Shown here: piece after piece, positions 1 through 8,000 of the stretch
Layout: the number at the start of each line of letters is the position of its first letter
How positions within the stretch are numbered: the stretch's first letter is position 1
NCBI GenBank assembly: GCA_947644595.1
Contig: CANSAE010000005.1
Span: forward strand, 114,447-178,446
Reading direction: 5' to 3'
DNA: 64,000 nt
DNA from: an uncultured Clostridia bacterium
GTDB lineage: Bacteria; Bacillota; Clostridia; Oscillospirales; Oscillospiraceae
Notes under the pieces: generated by a model
The model's database searches: none
Seen by the model: the letters and a program-made list of their open reading frames with translations, nothing else
Told to the model about the DNA's origin: nothing
Program-made: the position numbers and the translations under genes

Positions 1-200
1 GCATATTTTACTTTTACGGGCAGTATGCCGCCCTTTTCCCGGGCGGAGGAATCCACCCCGAAAAGCATGGCGCCGATAAAAGCGCACCAAGTGCTCTTAC
101 CGGACTCATTTCCGGATTCGATGACGTTTAATCCGGACTGAAGCTCCAAAGAATCCCCTTGGAATTTGCCGAAAGAAGCAGTTAGTTTTCGGATGATCAT
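1..200 (-). CDS. SbcC/YhaN-like AAA ATPase, N-terminal part only
   Basis: Only the first 66 codons are in the window; the gene runs off the left edge. The N-terminus has a Walker A P-loop (GNESGKST) in the position typical of SMC/RecN/SbcC-type ATPases, which form the ATPase half of Mre11-Rad50-like DNA-end processing complexes. Its ATG overlaps the TGA of the upstream SbcD-like gene as ATGA, which implies translational coupling. By family knowledge the pair would act on DNA ends. The coiled-coil body is not visible, so SbcC versus YhaN cannot be settled. Confidence 0.75.
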   Translation of the reverse strand, partial: MIIRKLTASFGKFQGDSLELQSGLNVIESGNESGKSTWCAFIGAMLFGVDSSAREKGGILPVKVKY

Positions 201-1297
201 AGGGGGACTACCTCCTCTGCGCCGTCCAGGGCGGCCACACCCCAACGGGCGGCATCCTCAATAGCGCTCTGTTCCTCCGGCGGTGCGGCATCCATCTTGT
301 CCCGCATTCTGCGCAGAAAAGCGCCCCGAAGGGTCGTTTCTTCTACCCGGGCCCACAGGTCTTGCCAGAGCTTTGACCGGTTTTGCAGGTCCAAACTGTA
401 AAATTTGCCTTCCAGTACACGATAGAGCGTGGATAAATCAATGGGTTCTTTGGTTTCCCCTGTGAGAATAATACGGTACAGTTCCCGGGAGGTGTTTCCG
501 CGGATTGCCTGCAGCACGGCCGTCAAAGGATCCTCATCGGTGATGTCTACTTCCGTGACACAGTATTCCCGAGCGTTGAGCGGTGCGAAGTGCGCGGTAA
601 CCACGTCTGGTGCGATATCGGCGATGACGACGCCCTTTTTTCCGGTCTCGTCAAAGCCCCGGCCCATAGGTGTGCCGGGCCAGAGGTAATATGTATCTCC
701 GGCCTTTTGCAGCCCGCCGCAGGTGTGGCTGTGGCCCATGGCCACATAATCCATACCGCTTTCGGCCAGCAATTCCGGAGGCATGGGGTTATAAACGCCG
801 TCCTTGCCCACCGTGCCATGGATGCATAAGAGATCTATGGTGTCCGGTTGTTTTTCCGGAATAAAATCATGGATCAAACAGGGACAGACACTGTCCGTGA
901 AAGCTGCGCCCCATACCCTCAGATGCAGTTCCGGCATGTCCACGCATTCGATGTGGTCATGGCGGAACAGGTGCACGTTTTCCGGCAAAAACATTTTATC
1001 ATAGACGCACCCGGCCCGGTAAAAATCATGGTTCCCCGGTGCGATAAACACAGGGACCGTCAGGTCCTTCAAAAATTGCTCCAGTGCCTCAATGGTTTCC
1101 GGATAGTGCTTTCCTCCGTCAAAGAGATCTCCCGGCAGCAGGACAACTTGGACCTGCTGTTTTTTTGCCAACCGCAGTATGGCGGTCAATAGTTCCCGCT
1201 GCTCTTTCCGGCGTTCTGCGGCCTGGACATCCGGCAGACCGTCAAAAGCGGTATCCAAATGCAGATCGGCAGCGTGCAGTATACGAATCGTATCCAT
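197..1297 (-). CDS. SbcD/YhaO-like DNA repair metallophosphoesterase
   Basis: A 366-aa calcineurin-like phosphoesterase. The motifs are in order: D-x-H (HAADLHLD) near the N-terminus, GDLFDGG, GNHDFY, and the later C-terminal GHSH. This is the Mre11/SbcD/YhaO layout of a two-metal nuclease. I start it at the ATG at 1297, which overlaps the ymdB stop as TAATG; an upstream alternative would lie inside ymdB. It sits between ymdB and the SbcC-like ATPase with 1- and 4-nt overlaps, so the three probably form one operon. Expected role: the nuclease partner of the downstream ATPase in DNA double-strand end processing. YhaO and SbcD differ mainly in partner, so the exact name is left open. Confidence 0.85.
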   Translation of the reverse strand: MDTIRILHAADLHLDTAFDGLPDVQAAERRKEQRELLTAILRLAKKQQVQVVLLPGDLFDGGKHYPETIEALEQFLKDLTVPVFIAPGNHDFYRAGCVYDKMFLPENVHLFRHDHIECVDMPELHLRVWGAAFTDSVCPCLIHDFIPEKQPDTIDLLCIHGTVGKDGVYNPMPPELLAESGMDYVAMGHSHTCGGLQKAGDTYYLWPGTPMGRGFDETGKKGVVIADIAPDVVTAHFAPLNAREYCVTEVDITDEDPLTAVLQAIRGNTSRELYRIILTGETKEPIDLSTLYRVLEGKFYSLDLQNRSKLWQDLWARVEETTLRGAFLRRMRDKMDAAPPEEQSAIEDAARWGVAALDGAEEVVPL

Positions 1298-2070
1298 TAC
1301 ATCAGCCTCACACTTTCTGCATGGAGACACCGTCCAGTGTCGGCGTCGATCTCAAAAATGGCGCCTTCCAATTTTGCGGGGCCCGATGCGGGTTCGTACC
1401 GCCGCGGTGGGTCTCCGAGAAACTTTCCGATGCTTTGTTCCGGCGTAATACCGATGACAGAATGGATAGGACCGGTCATTCCGAGGTCCGTGATATAACC
1501 GGTTCCATTTGGGAGGACCTGGACATCTGAGGTCTGCACGTGGGTATGAGTTCCCCATACAGCGCTGGCCCGGCCGTCCAGATAATAGCCCATAGCGATT
1601 TTTTCGCTGGTAGCTTCTGCGTGGAAATCTACCAGTATGATATTTGCTTCCGGTGATTGAAGCAAATCATCCACTACGACGAAAGGATTGTCTGTATTGG
1701 TATCCAATCCATAGCGGCCGATTAAATTGATGATCCACACTTTGCCGAAATCGGTTTCGATTATGGTGTCTCCCTGTCCGGGGCATTGGGGAGCGAAATT
1801 AGCAGGCCGGATAACACGCGTGGATTCATCCAGATAAGGCTGCAGCTCCCAACGTGTCCAAGTGTGGTTGCCTAAAGTGATGACATCTGCCCCGGCCCGA
1901 AGCATGGAATCACACTGCTTAGGTGTGACCCCTACCACATTGGCATTTTCTCCGTTAACGACGCAAAAATCAATGGCGTTTTCTGCCTTGAAATTTTTCA
2001 ACCGCTGGTGCAGGTGCTCCAGCCCAACCAAGCCGCATACATCCCCGATGGCGAGAATTTTGACTGTCAT
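1297..2070 (-). CDS. ymdB: YmdB family metallophosphoesterase (2',3'-cyclic nucleotide phosphodiesterase)
   Basis: A 257-aa protein of the usual YmdB length. Visible motifs are GDVCGLVG at the N-terminus, NGENANVVG, LGNHTW, DFHAEATSEK and the C-terminal GTHTHVQTSD plus TDLGMTGP, which together are diagnostic of the TIGR00282/YmdB family. In Bacillus, YmdB hydrolyses 2',3'-cyclic nucleotides and influences biofilm and sporulation decisions. It is the first gene of the minus-strand operon with the SbcD-like and SbcC-like genes. The family call is firm; the link to DNA repair is only positional. Confidence 0.93.
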   Translation of the reverse strand: MTVKILAIGDVCGLVGLEHLHQRLKNFKAENAIDFCVVNGENANVVGVTPKQCDSMLRAGADVITLGNHTWTRWELQPYLDESTRVIRPANFAPQCPGQGDTIIETDFGKVWIINLIGRYGLDTNTDNPFVVVDDLLQSPEANIILVDFHAEATSEKIAMGYYLDGRASAVWGTHTHVQTSDVQVLPNGTGYITDLGMTGPIHSVIGITPEQSIGKFLGDPPRRYEPASGPAKLEGAIFEIDADTGRCLHAESVRLM

Positions 2071-2197
2071 AAAATGACTCCTAACAGAACATGCAAGATT
2101 TTCAAGTTTTTCTAAGAATTATATTAGTCCATTATACCATATATTGTGCCGATTTGTACATAATAATTACGAACGAATTCAAAGGAGGAAGCAAACC

Positions 2198-2365
2198 ATG
2201 AGCAAAATGAATTTTGTTAAGGGCATCAGCCTGGGTCTGATGGTAGGCGCTGGTGTGGGTATGATGATCGTGCCTCAGAAAAAAGGCGGCAAAAGCACCG
2301 TGAGCAAAGCCCTGCGGGCGATGGGTGACTTGCTGGAAGACGTGGAGACGGCGCTGGGTTGGTAA
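2198..2365 (+). CDS. 55-aa YtxH-like membrane-associated protein
   Basis: A small protein preceded by a strong SD (AAAGGAGG, 8 nt upstream). It has a glycine-rich hydrophobic segment (GISLGLMVGAGVGMMIVP) followed by a basic, then amphipathic, stretch ending in GW. This resembles the N-terminal half of YtxH-type gas-vesicle/stress proteins of Firmicutes. An upstream in-frame ATG at 2144 has no SD. It lies between ymdB (divergent) and tRNA-Arg. Function unknown. Confidence 0.7.
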   Translation: MSKMNFVKGISLGLMVGAGVGMMIVPQKKGGKSTVSKALRAMGDLLEDVETALGW

Positions 2366-2461
2366 CTTTGTGAGATGCTGTAATTTTTTCGCGGTTGTGT
2401 GAAAAAATGCTTGCATTTCCTATCTGGCTGTGCTAATATACTAAAGCACTCTTATGTGTAT

Positions 2462-2538
2462 GCGCCGTTAGCTCAGCTGGATAGAGCGTCTGGCTACGGA
2501 CCAGAAGGTCAGGAGTTCGAATCTCTTACGGCGTGCCA
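2462..2538 (+). tRNA. tRNA-Arg (anticodon ACG), integration target
   Basis: A full 77-nt cloverleaf with encoded CCA. The acceptor stem GCGCCGT pairs with ACGGCGT (one G-U). A D-arm with GCTCAGC..GAGC, an anticodon stem TCTGG/CCAGA around loop CTACGGA, and TTCGAAT in the T-loop are all visible. Its 3' 46 nt are repeated at 9867 and 18759, which marks it as the attachment gene of the island. Confidence 0.96.
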
Positions 2539-2638
2539 AAAACAGGCCTGAAACGTGAGTTTCAGGCCTGTTTTGCTGTTTTTGGGAACTTTTTCCGGGG
2601 TGTTGGTTTGGGCTGACCCATACCGTGACCCATACGGG
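2493..2638 (+). other. attL/right-arm junction of tandem element 1
   Basis: The segment from GCTACGG in the anticodon loop to the CCA end (46 nt) recurs at 9867-9912 and 18759-18804. The common sequence continues for about 100 bp through the terminator and a pair of TGACCCAT motifs up to the integrase 3' end. The crossover probably lies at or just 3' of the anticodon loop, where similarity with the tRNA starts in the other copies. Confidence 0.8.
2541..2574 (+). terminator. Rho-independent terminator of tRNA-Arg
   Basis: AACAGGCCTGAAA and TTTCAGGCCTGTT form a 13-bp stem with a 6-nt loop, followed by a T-tract. The same hairpin is copied with each duplicated attachment site at 9915, 18807 and (modified) 26252, so it belongs to the conserved right arm of the integrating elements. 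Confidence 0.85.
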
Positions 2639-2656
2639 AGTGGGGAGGGGAAAGGG

Positions 2657-3814
2657 TCAAAGAGTAGCGGAGAGGAAAGAACCTACTTTTTCGGCTGCAT
2701 CCTGCTTCATTGCCGGGGTGATATGCCCGTAGGTGTCCAGGGTGAAGCCTGCAGAGTAATGTCCGAGGAGACCGGAAAGGGTTTTCACGTCCACACCGTT
2801 TTGCAGTGCCATCGTTGCGAACGTGTGACGCAGGGCGTGGAAGCGAACTTTCTCCAGTCCTGCTCGTTTGAGAACTCGGTGGAGCATTTTCAGGACACTG
2901 TCCGGCGAGATTGGCCCGCCGGTGGGTGAGGAGAATACATATTCGGAAAAGCTATTTTCTCGGTCTTTCTTTTCCTTGAGTATTTGAGAAACTTCCGGTG
3001 GCACAATGATCTGCCGATAAGCGTTCTTGGTTTTGAGGGGAGATTCCTTTACTTCTCCATCTGTGCGGGTAATCTGACGCTGGATGTAGATGCTGCTGGC
3101 ATTGAAATCTATGTCTGTCCATTTTAGTCCAAGAAGTTCTCCACGGCGTAGACCTGTGGCGAGTTCGGTGAAGTACAACTCGAATACACCAGACTTTTTT
3201 GCTTCCTCGAAGAATTTTTGTAGGTCTGTCAGTGGGAGAATCTCAATTTCCTTTTGCTCTTTCTTAGGGAGTATGCATCTACTGGCGGGGTTTTCTGAGA
3301 TGAGCTTCTCATCCACTGCCCGGTTCATTGCGTGAGAGATAAAACAGTGAATATTGCGTACGGTTTTCGCAGACAAGCCCTTGGACTTGTTCTGCGATTC
3401 TTTTCTCTGTACTCTCCCACTTTCGCTCATGCGGTTGTAGAATTGCTGGAGGTCATTTGTAGTCAGCTTTGTGAGTTTCACATTTGCAATAGGGTCATTT
3501 GTGATTTGGTTATTGAGGAATCCTGTGTAGTTTGTAAGGGAAGATGGACGGAGATATACCTTGCCATAGTTGTCAAGCCAATATCGGAGCCATTCCGAGA
3601 GGGTGAATTGGTCTGCTTTGCTAATATCTAAGCTTTTGCTTTTCTCGATGGCTATCTTGAGTCTCTCTTTGACTTCTGCCTGAGTTTTTCCAAGTACATT
3701 CTTGAATTTCTGTTTTCCGGTTTTTGGGTCATGTCCAACGGTGTAGCGACCTTCCCATCGTCCATCTACTCGTTTACGGATATTGCCTTCGCCATTCGCT
3801 CTGCGTTTTGCCAT
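2657..3814 (-). CDS. int: Tyrosine recombinase/integrase of element 1
   Basis: A 385-aa phage/ICE-type integrase. It has an N-terminal arm-binding domain (about 1-60, with EGRYTVG), a SAM-like core-binding domain (about 65-165, WLRYWLDNYGK), and a C-terminal catalytic domain with R in GLRRGELLGLKW, HALRH(T)FA for the HxxR box and GHYSAGFTLDTYGHI for the last His and the Tyr nucleophile. It lies next to tRNA-Arg with its 3' end toward the att site, the usual arrangement. It is nearly identical to the copies at 10018 and 26343. Expected function is site-specific integration and excision at tRNA-Arg. Confidence 0.95.
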   Translation of the reverse strand: MAKRRANGEGNIRKRVDGRWEGRYTVGHDPKTGKQKFKNVLGKTQAEVKERLKIAIEKSKSLDISKADQFTLSEWLRYWLDNYGKVYLRPSSLTNYTGFLNNQITNDPIANVKLTKLTTNDLQQFYNRMSESGRVQRKESQNKSKGLSAKTVRNIHCFISHAMNRAVDEKLISENPASRCILPKKEQKEIEILPLTDLQKFFEEAKKSGVFELYFTELATGLRRGELLGLKWTDIDFNASSIYIQRQITRTDGEVKESPLKTKNAYRQIIVPPEVSQILKEKKDRENSFSEYVFSSPTGGPISPDSVLKMLHRVLKRAGLEKVRFHALRHTFATMALQNGVDVKTLSGLLGHYSAGFTLDTYGHITPAMKQDAAEKVGSFLSATL

Positions 3815-3825
3815 GCTTGTCCTCC

Positions 3826-4197
3826 TTAGCCCATGACGCCGACCTTGTTGCCATTCTCACGCATGATCTCATCGTATATTACGGTACCTTCGCCCTGGCT
3901 CTCGAACCAGCCAAATCCGGGAACGTAGACCATGTCTCCGGCTTGTACAGTTTGGCTGGTGGCTGGCTGTTGAATCACAGGTTCGGGAGTTGGCTCTGGT
4001 GTCGGTTCAATAATTTCAATAACGGGTTCTTCGCTTTCTAGTTCAGCAACTTCAATTTCGGGCGTTGGTGTTGCTGTTACTTCAACCTGTAGAGGTTCTG
4101 GTGTCGGCATAGCTTCCTCTGCCTTGTTCGGTTGCGTATGTAGTCCGAGGCATATAGCCGCGCAGAGAATTGCTGTAGGTATGATTGATTTCTTCAT
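3826..4197 (-). CDS. Small secreted Pro/Glu-rich protein of the element backbone
   Basis: A 123-aa protein with an N-terminal signal peptide or membrane anchor (MKKSIIPTAILCAAICLG), a low-complexity middle of P-T-P-E and E-rich repeats, and a conserved C-terminus (MVYVPGFGWFESQGEGT...). I use the ATG at 4197, which has an AGGAG-like SD and matches the start of the paralogue at 27874. It ends 11 nt before the integrase start, so the two may be co-transcribed. The C-terminus resembles small Firmicutes mobile-element proteins of unknown function (possibly DUF6550, not verified). It is a backbone gene in two of the elements and absent from element 2. Confidence 0.75.
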   Translation of the reverse strand: MKKSIIPTAILCAAICLGLHTQPNKAEEAMPTPEPLQVEVTATPTPEIEVAELESEEPVIEIIEPTPEPTPEPVIQQPATSQTVQAGDMVYVPGFGWFESQGEGTVIYDEIMRENGNKVGVMG

Positions 4198-4218
4198 GTG
4201 GTTCCACTCCTTTGTTTT

Positions 4219-4629
4219 TGGTAACCACAACACATACCACACTCTCGCTGAAATAGCCAGGAGAACTTTGGAGAAGTGTTTAATCTTTTCAGTTCTTCTT
4301 GTTAATATATTCCTCCGCATTTGGTGAGGAGGGCTGGGTTCAGTTTTTCTTTGTTTATTGCGACCCAAATTTTTCATTTGGAACCCCGCTGGTTTCCTTG
4401 TAATACCGGGAGTTCGTGCGAACTACGACCCCCTTTTGCAATTATTTGCGAATTTGGAACCCCCTTGTAAGGGGGTGAAAAACGCCCGCACTGCGGGCGT
4501 TTGTGATCGAGCCAGGGCACTCGTGACCCCGGCTCTTTCTCCTGCTCCGTTTATTCTCCTGAAATCGCCGCTGGTTTGCCCGAATAGCTGCGGATGGGTA
4601 CGGTGTTTCCTATGCTTCAAAAGCCGCAC
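4219..4629. repeat. 410-bp backbone repeat, copy 1
   Basis: Nearly identical to 11189-11608. It starts at TTTGTTTTTGGTAACCACAA, includes an AT-rich stretch, a sequence around TTTGCAATTATTTGCG, and the hairpin AACGCCCGCA/TGCGGGCGTT at about 4480. It ends in the 3' tail of the HTH gene. A shortened version of its first part recurs at 27892. Open frames in it are present in both copies but look like by-products of sequence conservation. It may hold replication, promoter or excision functions. Confidence 0.8.
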
Positions 4630-4655
4630 ACGATGGCACACAGGCGGTCACGGCG
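4609..4655 (-). pseudogene. 3' tail of the element HTH gene
   Basis: Read on the minus strand, this encodes a remnant ending in CAAFEA-stop, matching the last codons of the intact HTH gene at 11587-11937. The rest of that gene is missing and the 85-nt structured repeat follows directly. Element 1 has therefore lost the HTH gene by an internal deletion. Confidence 0.6.
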
Positions 4656-4687
4656 TGAGAATCCGGCGGTTTTCTCTCTGCCGATCA

Positions 4688-4770
4688 CTCCCCTTTAGGG
4701 GTCGGGGGTGCGGGGGATTGCCCCCGCTATTGTGCCCGGTGTATAGCCGGGCGCGATACTTGCCCTACTC
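4688..4770 (+). repeat. 85-nt structured repeat, copy 1
   Basis: Three adjacent hairpins are visible: CCCCTTTAGGGG, a GC-rich stem around ATTG, and GCCCGGTGTATAGCCGGGC, followed by a conserved CTTGCCCTAC. Other copies lie at 12056, 31768 and 40271. In this element it separates the backbone from the B12 riboswitch cargo. Confidence 0.75.
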
Positions 4771-4807
4771 ATAGCGCAGTTCCTCCTATCGGACTGTAGA
4801 AACTCCC

Positions 4808-4836
4808 TTTACAAATTCTGGAAACTGGGGTATGAT
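4808..4836 (+). promoter_or_regulatory. Sigma-A promoter of the B12-regulated gene
   Basis: TTTACA (-35) and TATGAT (-10) are separated by 17 bp. They lie just upstream of the riboswitch, so transcription would begin at about 4843. Confidence 0.65.
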
Positions 4837-4844
4837 AAGTCTAC

Positions 4845-4967
4845 AAATCCATATCGGGACAGGCCTTCGCCGCTTCGGGCGGCAGGGGGAATGGGGTGAA
4901 AAGCCCCGCGAGTCGGTCACTGTGAAGCCGTAATTGCGGATAAGTCAGAATACCTGAAGGCTGTCAA
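4845..4967 (+). promoter_or_regulatory. Cobalamin (adenosylcobalamin-type) riboswitch
   Basis: The diagnostic B12-box core is present in order: GGGGGAATGGGGTGAAAAG, CCCCGCGAGTC, GGTCACTGTGA and AAGTCAGAATACCTG. An outer P1 helix forms between GACAGGCC (4857) and GGCTGTC (4959) with one bulged G. It lies between a sigma-A promoter and a strong terminator and is followed by the start codon of the large surface protein. Family knowledge says B12 binding would shut expression off. It is an unusual cargo for a tRNA-integrated element. Confidence 0.88.
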
Positions 4968-5041
4968 CGTTTCTGCCGGAACCGGAAATCGTGGGGTAGA
5001 AGCCGGACTGACATTTTGTCGGTCGGGCTTTGCTTTGTTGT

Positions 5042-5080
5042 ATCTGCGTGCCGGTTATCGGCAGGCAGATTTTTTGTTTT
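5042..5080 (+). terminator. Riboswitch expression-platform terminator
   Basis: ATCTGCgTGCCG and CGGCAgGCAGAT form a long stem with loop GTTAT, followed by TTTTTTG TTTT. It ends just before the AGGAGG ribosome-binding site of the next gene, so folding would stop transcription before the coding region. A second hairpin at about 5000-5030 could act as the switching partner. Confidence 0.8.
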
Positions 5081-5093
5081 AGGAGGAAAGAAC

Positions 5094-8000
5094 ATGAAAA
5101 AACGGTTCCTGTCTCTGGTACTGAGCCTCGTATTGCTCCTGGGATTGCTCCCTGCGGGAGTGTTCGGCGCGGACGCCTTTGACGCGTATTTTGCCGATCT
5201 GGGACTTCCCGCGTCTGTGAGCAATTACTCCAACCGCTATTACCAGTGGAGCGTCACAGAACTGGACAACGAACAGGTCGTGAAGTCCAAGCCCATGAGC
5301 AGCACGTACAGCAGCAGCTACATCACGCTGACATTCACCGAGGACACCTATTTCACCTTTGAGTTCAAGGTGAGCACTGGCTCTAACTACAATTACTTCC
5401 AGGTGAAAGTCAACAACGTGGCGAAAACCAACTCCGGCGCGGACTACGGCAACAACGTAGACTGGACGATGTACGAACTGGACGTGAAGGCGGGCGATGC
5501 GGTCACTTTGGGGCATTACACAGGTTCAAGTTCTGTGTCGAACCCATTGGATAACGCCATTTATCTCCGCAATTTCTCCTGCGGGGAGGGAACTGTCGTG
5601 ACATTTCACAACGGAGACGAGCTTGTTACCCAGAAGCTCTATGGTACAGGCGGCGCACTTGCCGCTAATCCCTTTACCAAAGACCACGCTATGTTCCTGG
5701 GCTGGGCGTTGATATCCGGCGGGGAAGTAGCCTACGAAGACGGTGCGTCCATTACGCTGGATGGCGATTTGGACCTGTATGCGGTGTGGGCGGATGCTTT
5801 TGTGGTGACTTTCGTGGATGACGGCAAGACCACCACCCAAAACGTGCGGGAAAACGAAGCGTTGGGCAACATCCCCACGGCCATCGGCAAGACTGGCTAT
5901 GCCTTTGCCGGCTGGTTTGATGGGGAAACGGAACTCACCGTCGCGACTGTCGTCACCGAAGACGTGACCTATACCGCCTGTTATGCGCCCATCACATATA
6001 CCATCCGCTTCAACGCCAACGGCGGTGCGGGCGAGATGTCGGACGTGACCGCTGTTTATGACGAAACTGCTACGCTCCCGGAAAACGTGTTCACACGGGA
6101 GGGATACCGTTTCCTCGGCTGGAATACTTATGCGGGTTCCTCTGCCACCTATCAGGACGGCGATTCCGTCAAAAACTTGAAGAACAAGCAGGGTGAGGTC
6201 CAGACGCTCTATGCCATCTGGTCAGGTCTGCCTGTGCCTGTTACCATCGACCAAAACGACGGGAGCGAGCCCACCGAACGCATCTGCGTGGTGGGTGAAA
6301 ACTACAATTACGTTTATGACGAGGCCTCCGGCAAGAAATTCAGCACGCTCCCGGACCCAATACGGGAGGGCTACAACTTCAAGGGCTGGTTCACGGGCGC
6401 AATCGGCGGTGAGCAGGTCACCAATCAGTATAAATTCGCTTCTACCGAGCCGATGACCCTCTATGCCCACTGGGCGGAAGCTATCACCATCACCTTTGAT
6501 GCTCAGGGCGGCTCCTGTTATACCAAGAGCAAGACCATTGACAAGGGTGCTGCCTATGGCACCCTCCCGTCCGCCAGCTTGTCCGGCAAAAAGTTCGTGG
6601 GATGGTTTACCGCTGCCGAAGGCGGCGAGCAAGTAGACAACACCACGGTCTTTTCGGAGGACACAATCCTGTATGCCCGGTTCCGGGACTATCAGTTGAC
6701 TATCCGCTTTGACGCCAACGGCGGAGAAGGCGAGATGGAACCCTGCGTGGTCCCCTCCGGCGTTCCCACCGCTCTGCCGAAAAATACGTTTACCCGGACG
6801 GGCTACCGCTTTGTGCAATGGGCCAGCACACTGTCCTCGTGGAGCACGCCCAAGTATTATGAGGATGAGGGCGAATACACATGGAGCTCGACTTATAATG
6901 ACTCCACCACGACCCTTTACGCCGTCTGGGAACGGACGGAAGAGCCGCTGCCCACGCCGACACCTACCCCAACTCCTACGCCGACCCCGACTCCCACGCC
7001 CACTCCTACACCGACTCCGATTCCGACGCCCACGCCTGTGCCTGTGGATATGAAGAAAGTCCTGCAAGAGAAGCTGGACGCGGGATTGGCGTCTCCGGGG
7101 CTGACCGATCAGGTGACCGGGGAACCCCTGGACACCGGGAACGTGGTCAATGATATTCAGTTCCCCACTACGAGGGATTTCAAGATCGACGGGAAGTACT
7201 ATCCTGTCACCATCACCAGCAGCAATGAAGCTGTCATCGAGACCCCGGATGTGAACAATGCCGCACGGGTGTATGTCTACCGTCCCATGCTCGGAGAGGA
7301 CCCGGTGGATGTGACGCTGACCGTCACCATCACGGAAAAGTCCAGCGGCATTTCCGTGTCCAAGGACATCCCTGTGACAGTCCAGCCTTTGACCCAAGGG
7401 GAAATTGATGCCGAGATTGCCCTGATGGAACAAGTCAAGGCCCATTACTTTGACGGCATCCGGGGCGCCAACGCTGCGGCTGATAATATCACCACGGACC
7501 TGGCCTATTTCTTTGAAGTCTACGCCGATGAAAGCGGTGAACTGGTCTGGGTGCGCAGAAACGCGGACCGGGCGAACCGCGGCATCGTGCCTGTTGCTAT
7601 GAACGGCTGGGAAGCCACGGAACAGTGGCGGCTGTTCCGCTCCAGCGACCCCGATGTTATCACCCATGAAAACATGCTGGTCACCCGGCAGAGGGAACAC
7701 AAGGCCGTGACCGTCACCAGCTATCTTTCCAGCGAGACTTTGGGCAAATACGCCGAGCGATACCCGGAAAACGCGGACCTCCAGAAGCTGTATTATCAGC
7801 CCGTGCAGGTGAATTTGGTAGTGACCGGAACAGCTCCTACCAGTACGGTTCCCATGCGGGAAACGCTTACGGCGACCTTCTCTCTCCAAGGCAACGGCAG
7901 CTTCGGTTTCACACAGACTTACAGCGATTTGTCAGAAGGCACCACGGTGTTTGAAGTATTCAACCGCGCGCTGGTCTCCCATGGCTATACCTACAGCGGG

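Noticed and set aside
4423..4641. A 72-codon minus-strand ORF conserved at 11400-11606
   Set aside because: It lies in the 410-bp repeat, so its conservation follows from DNA identity. It has no SD, and its composition is odd.
6949..7045. The (TP)n repeats as a CRISPR or recombination repeat
   Set aside because: They are an in-frame Pro-Thr linker in a surface protein. There are no spacers.
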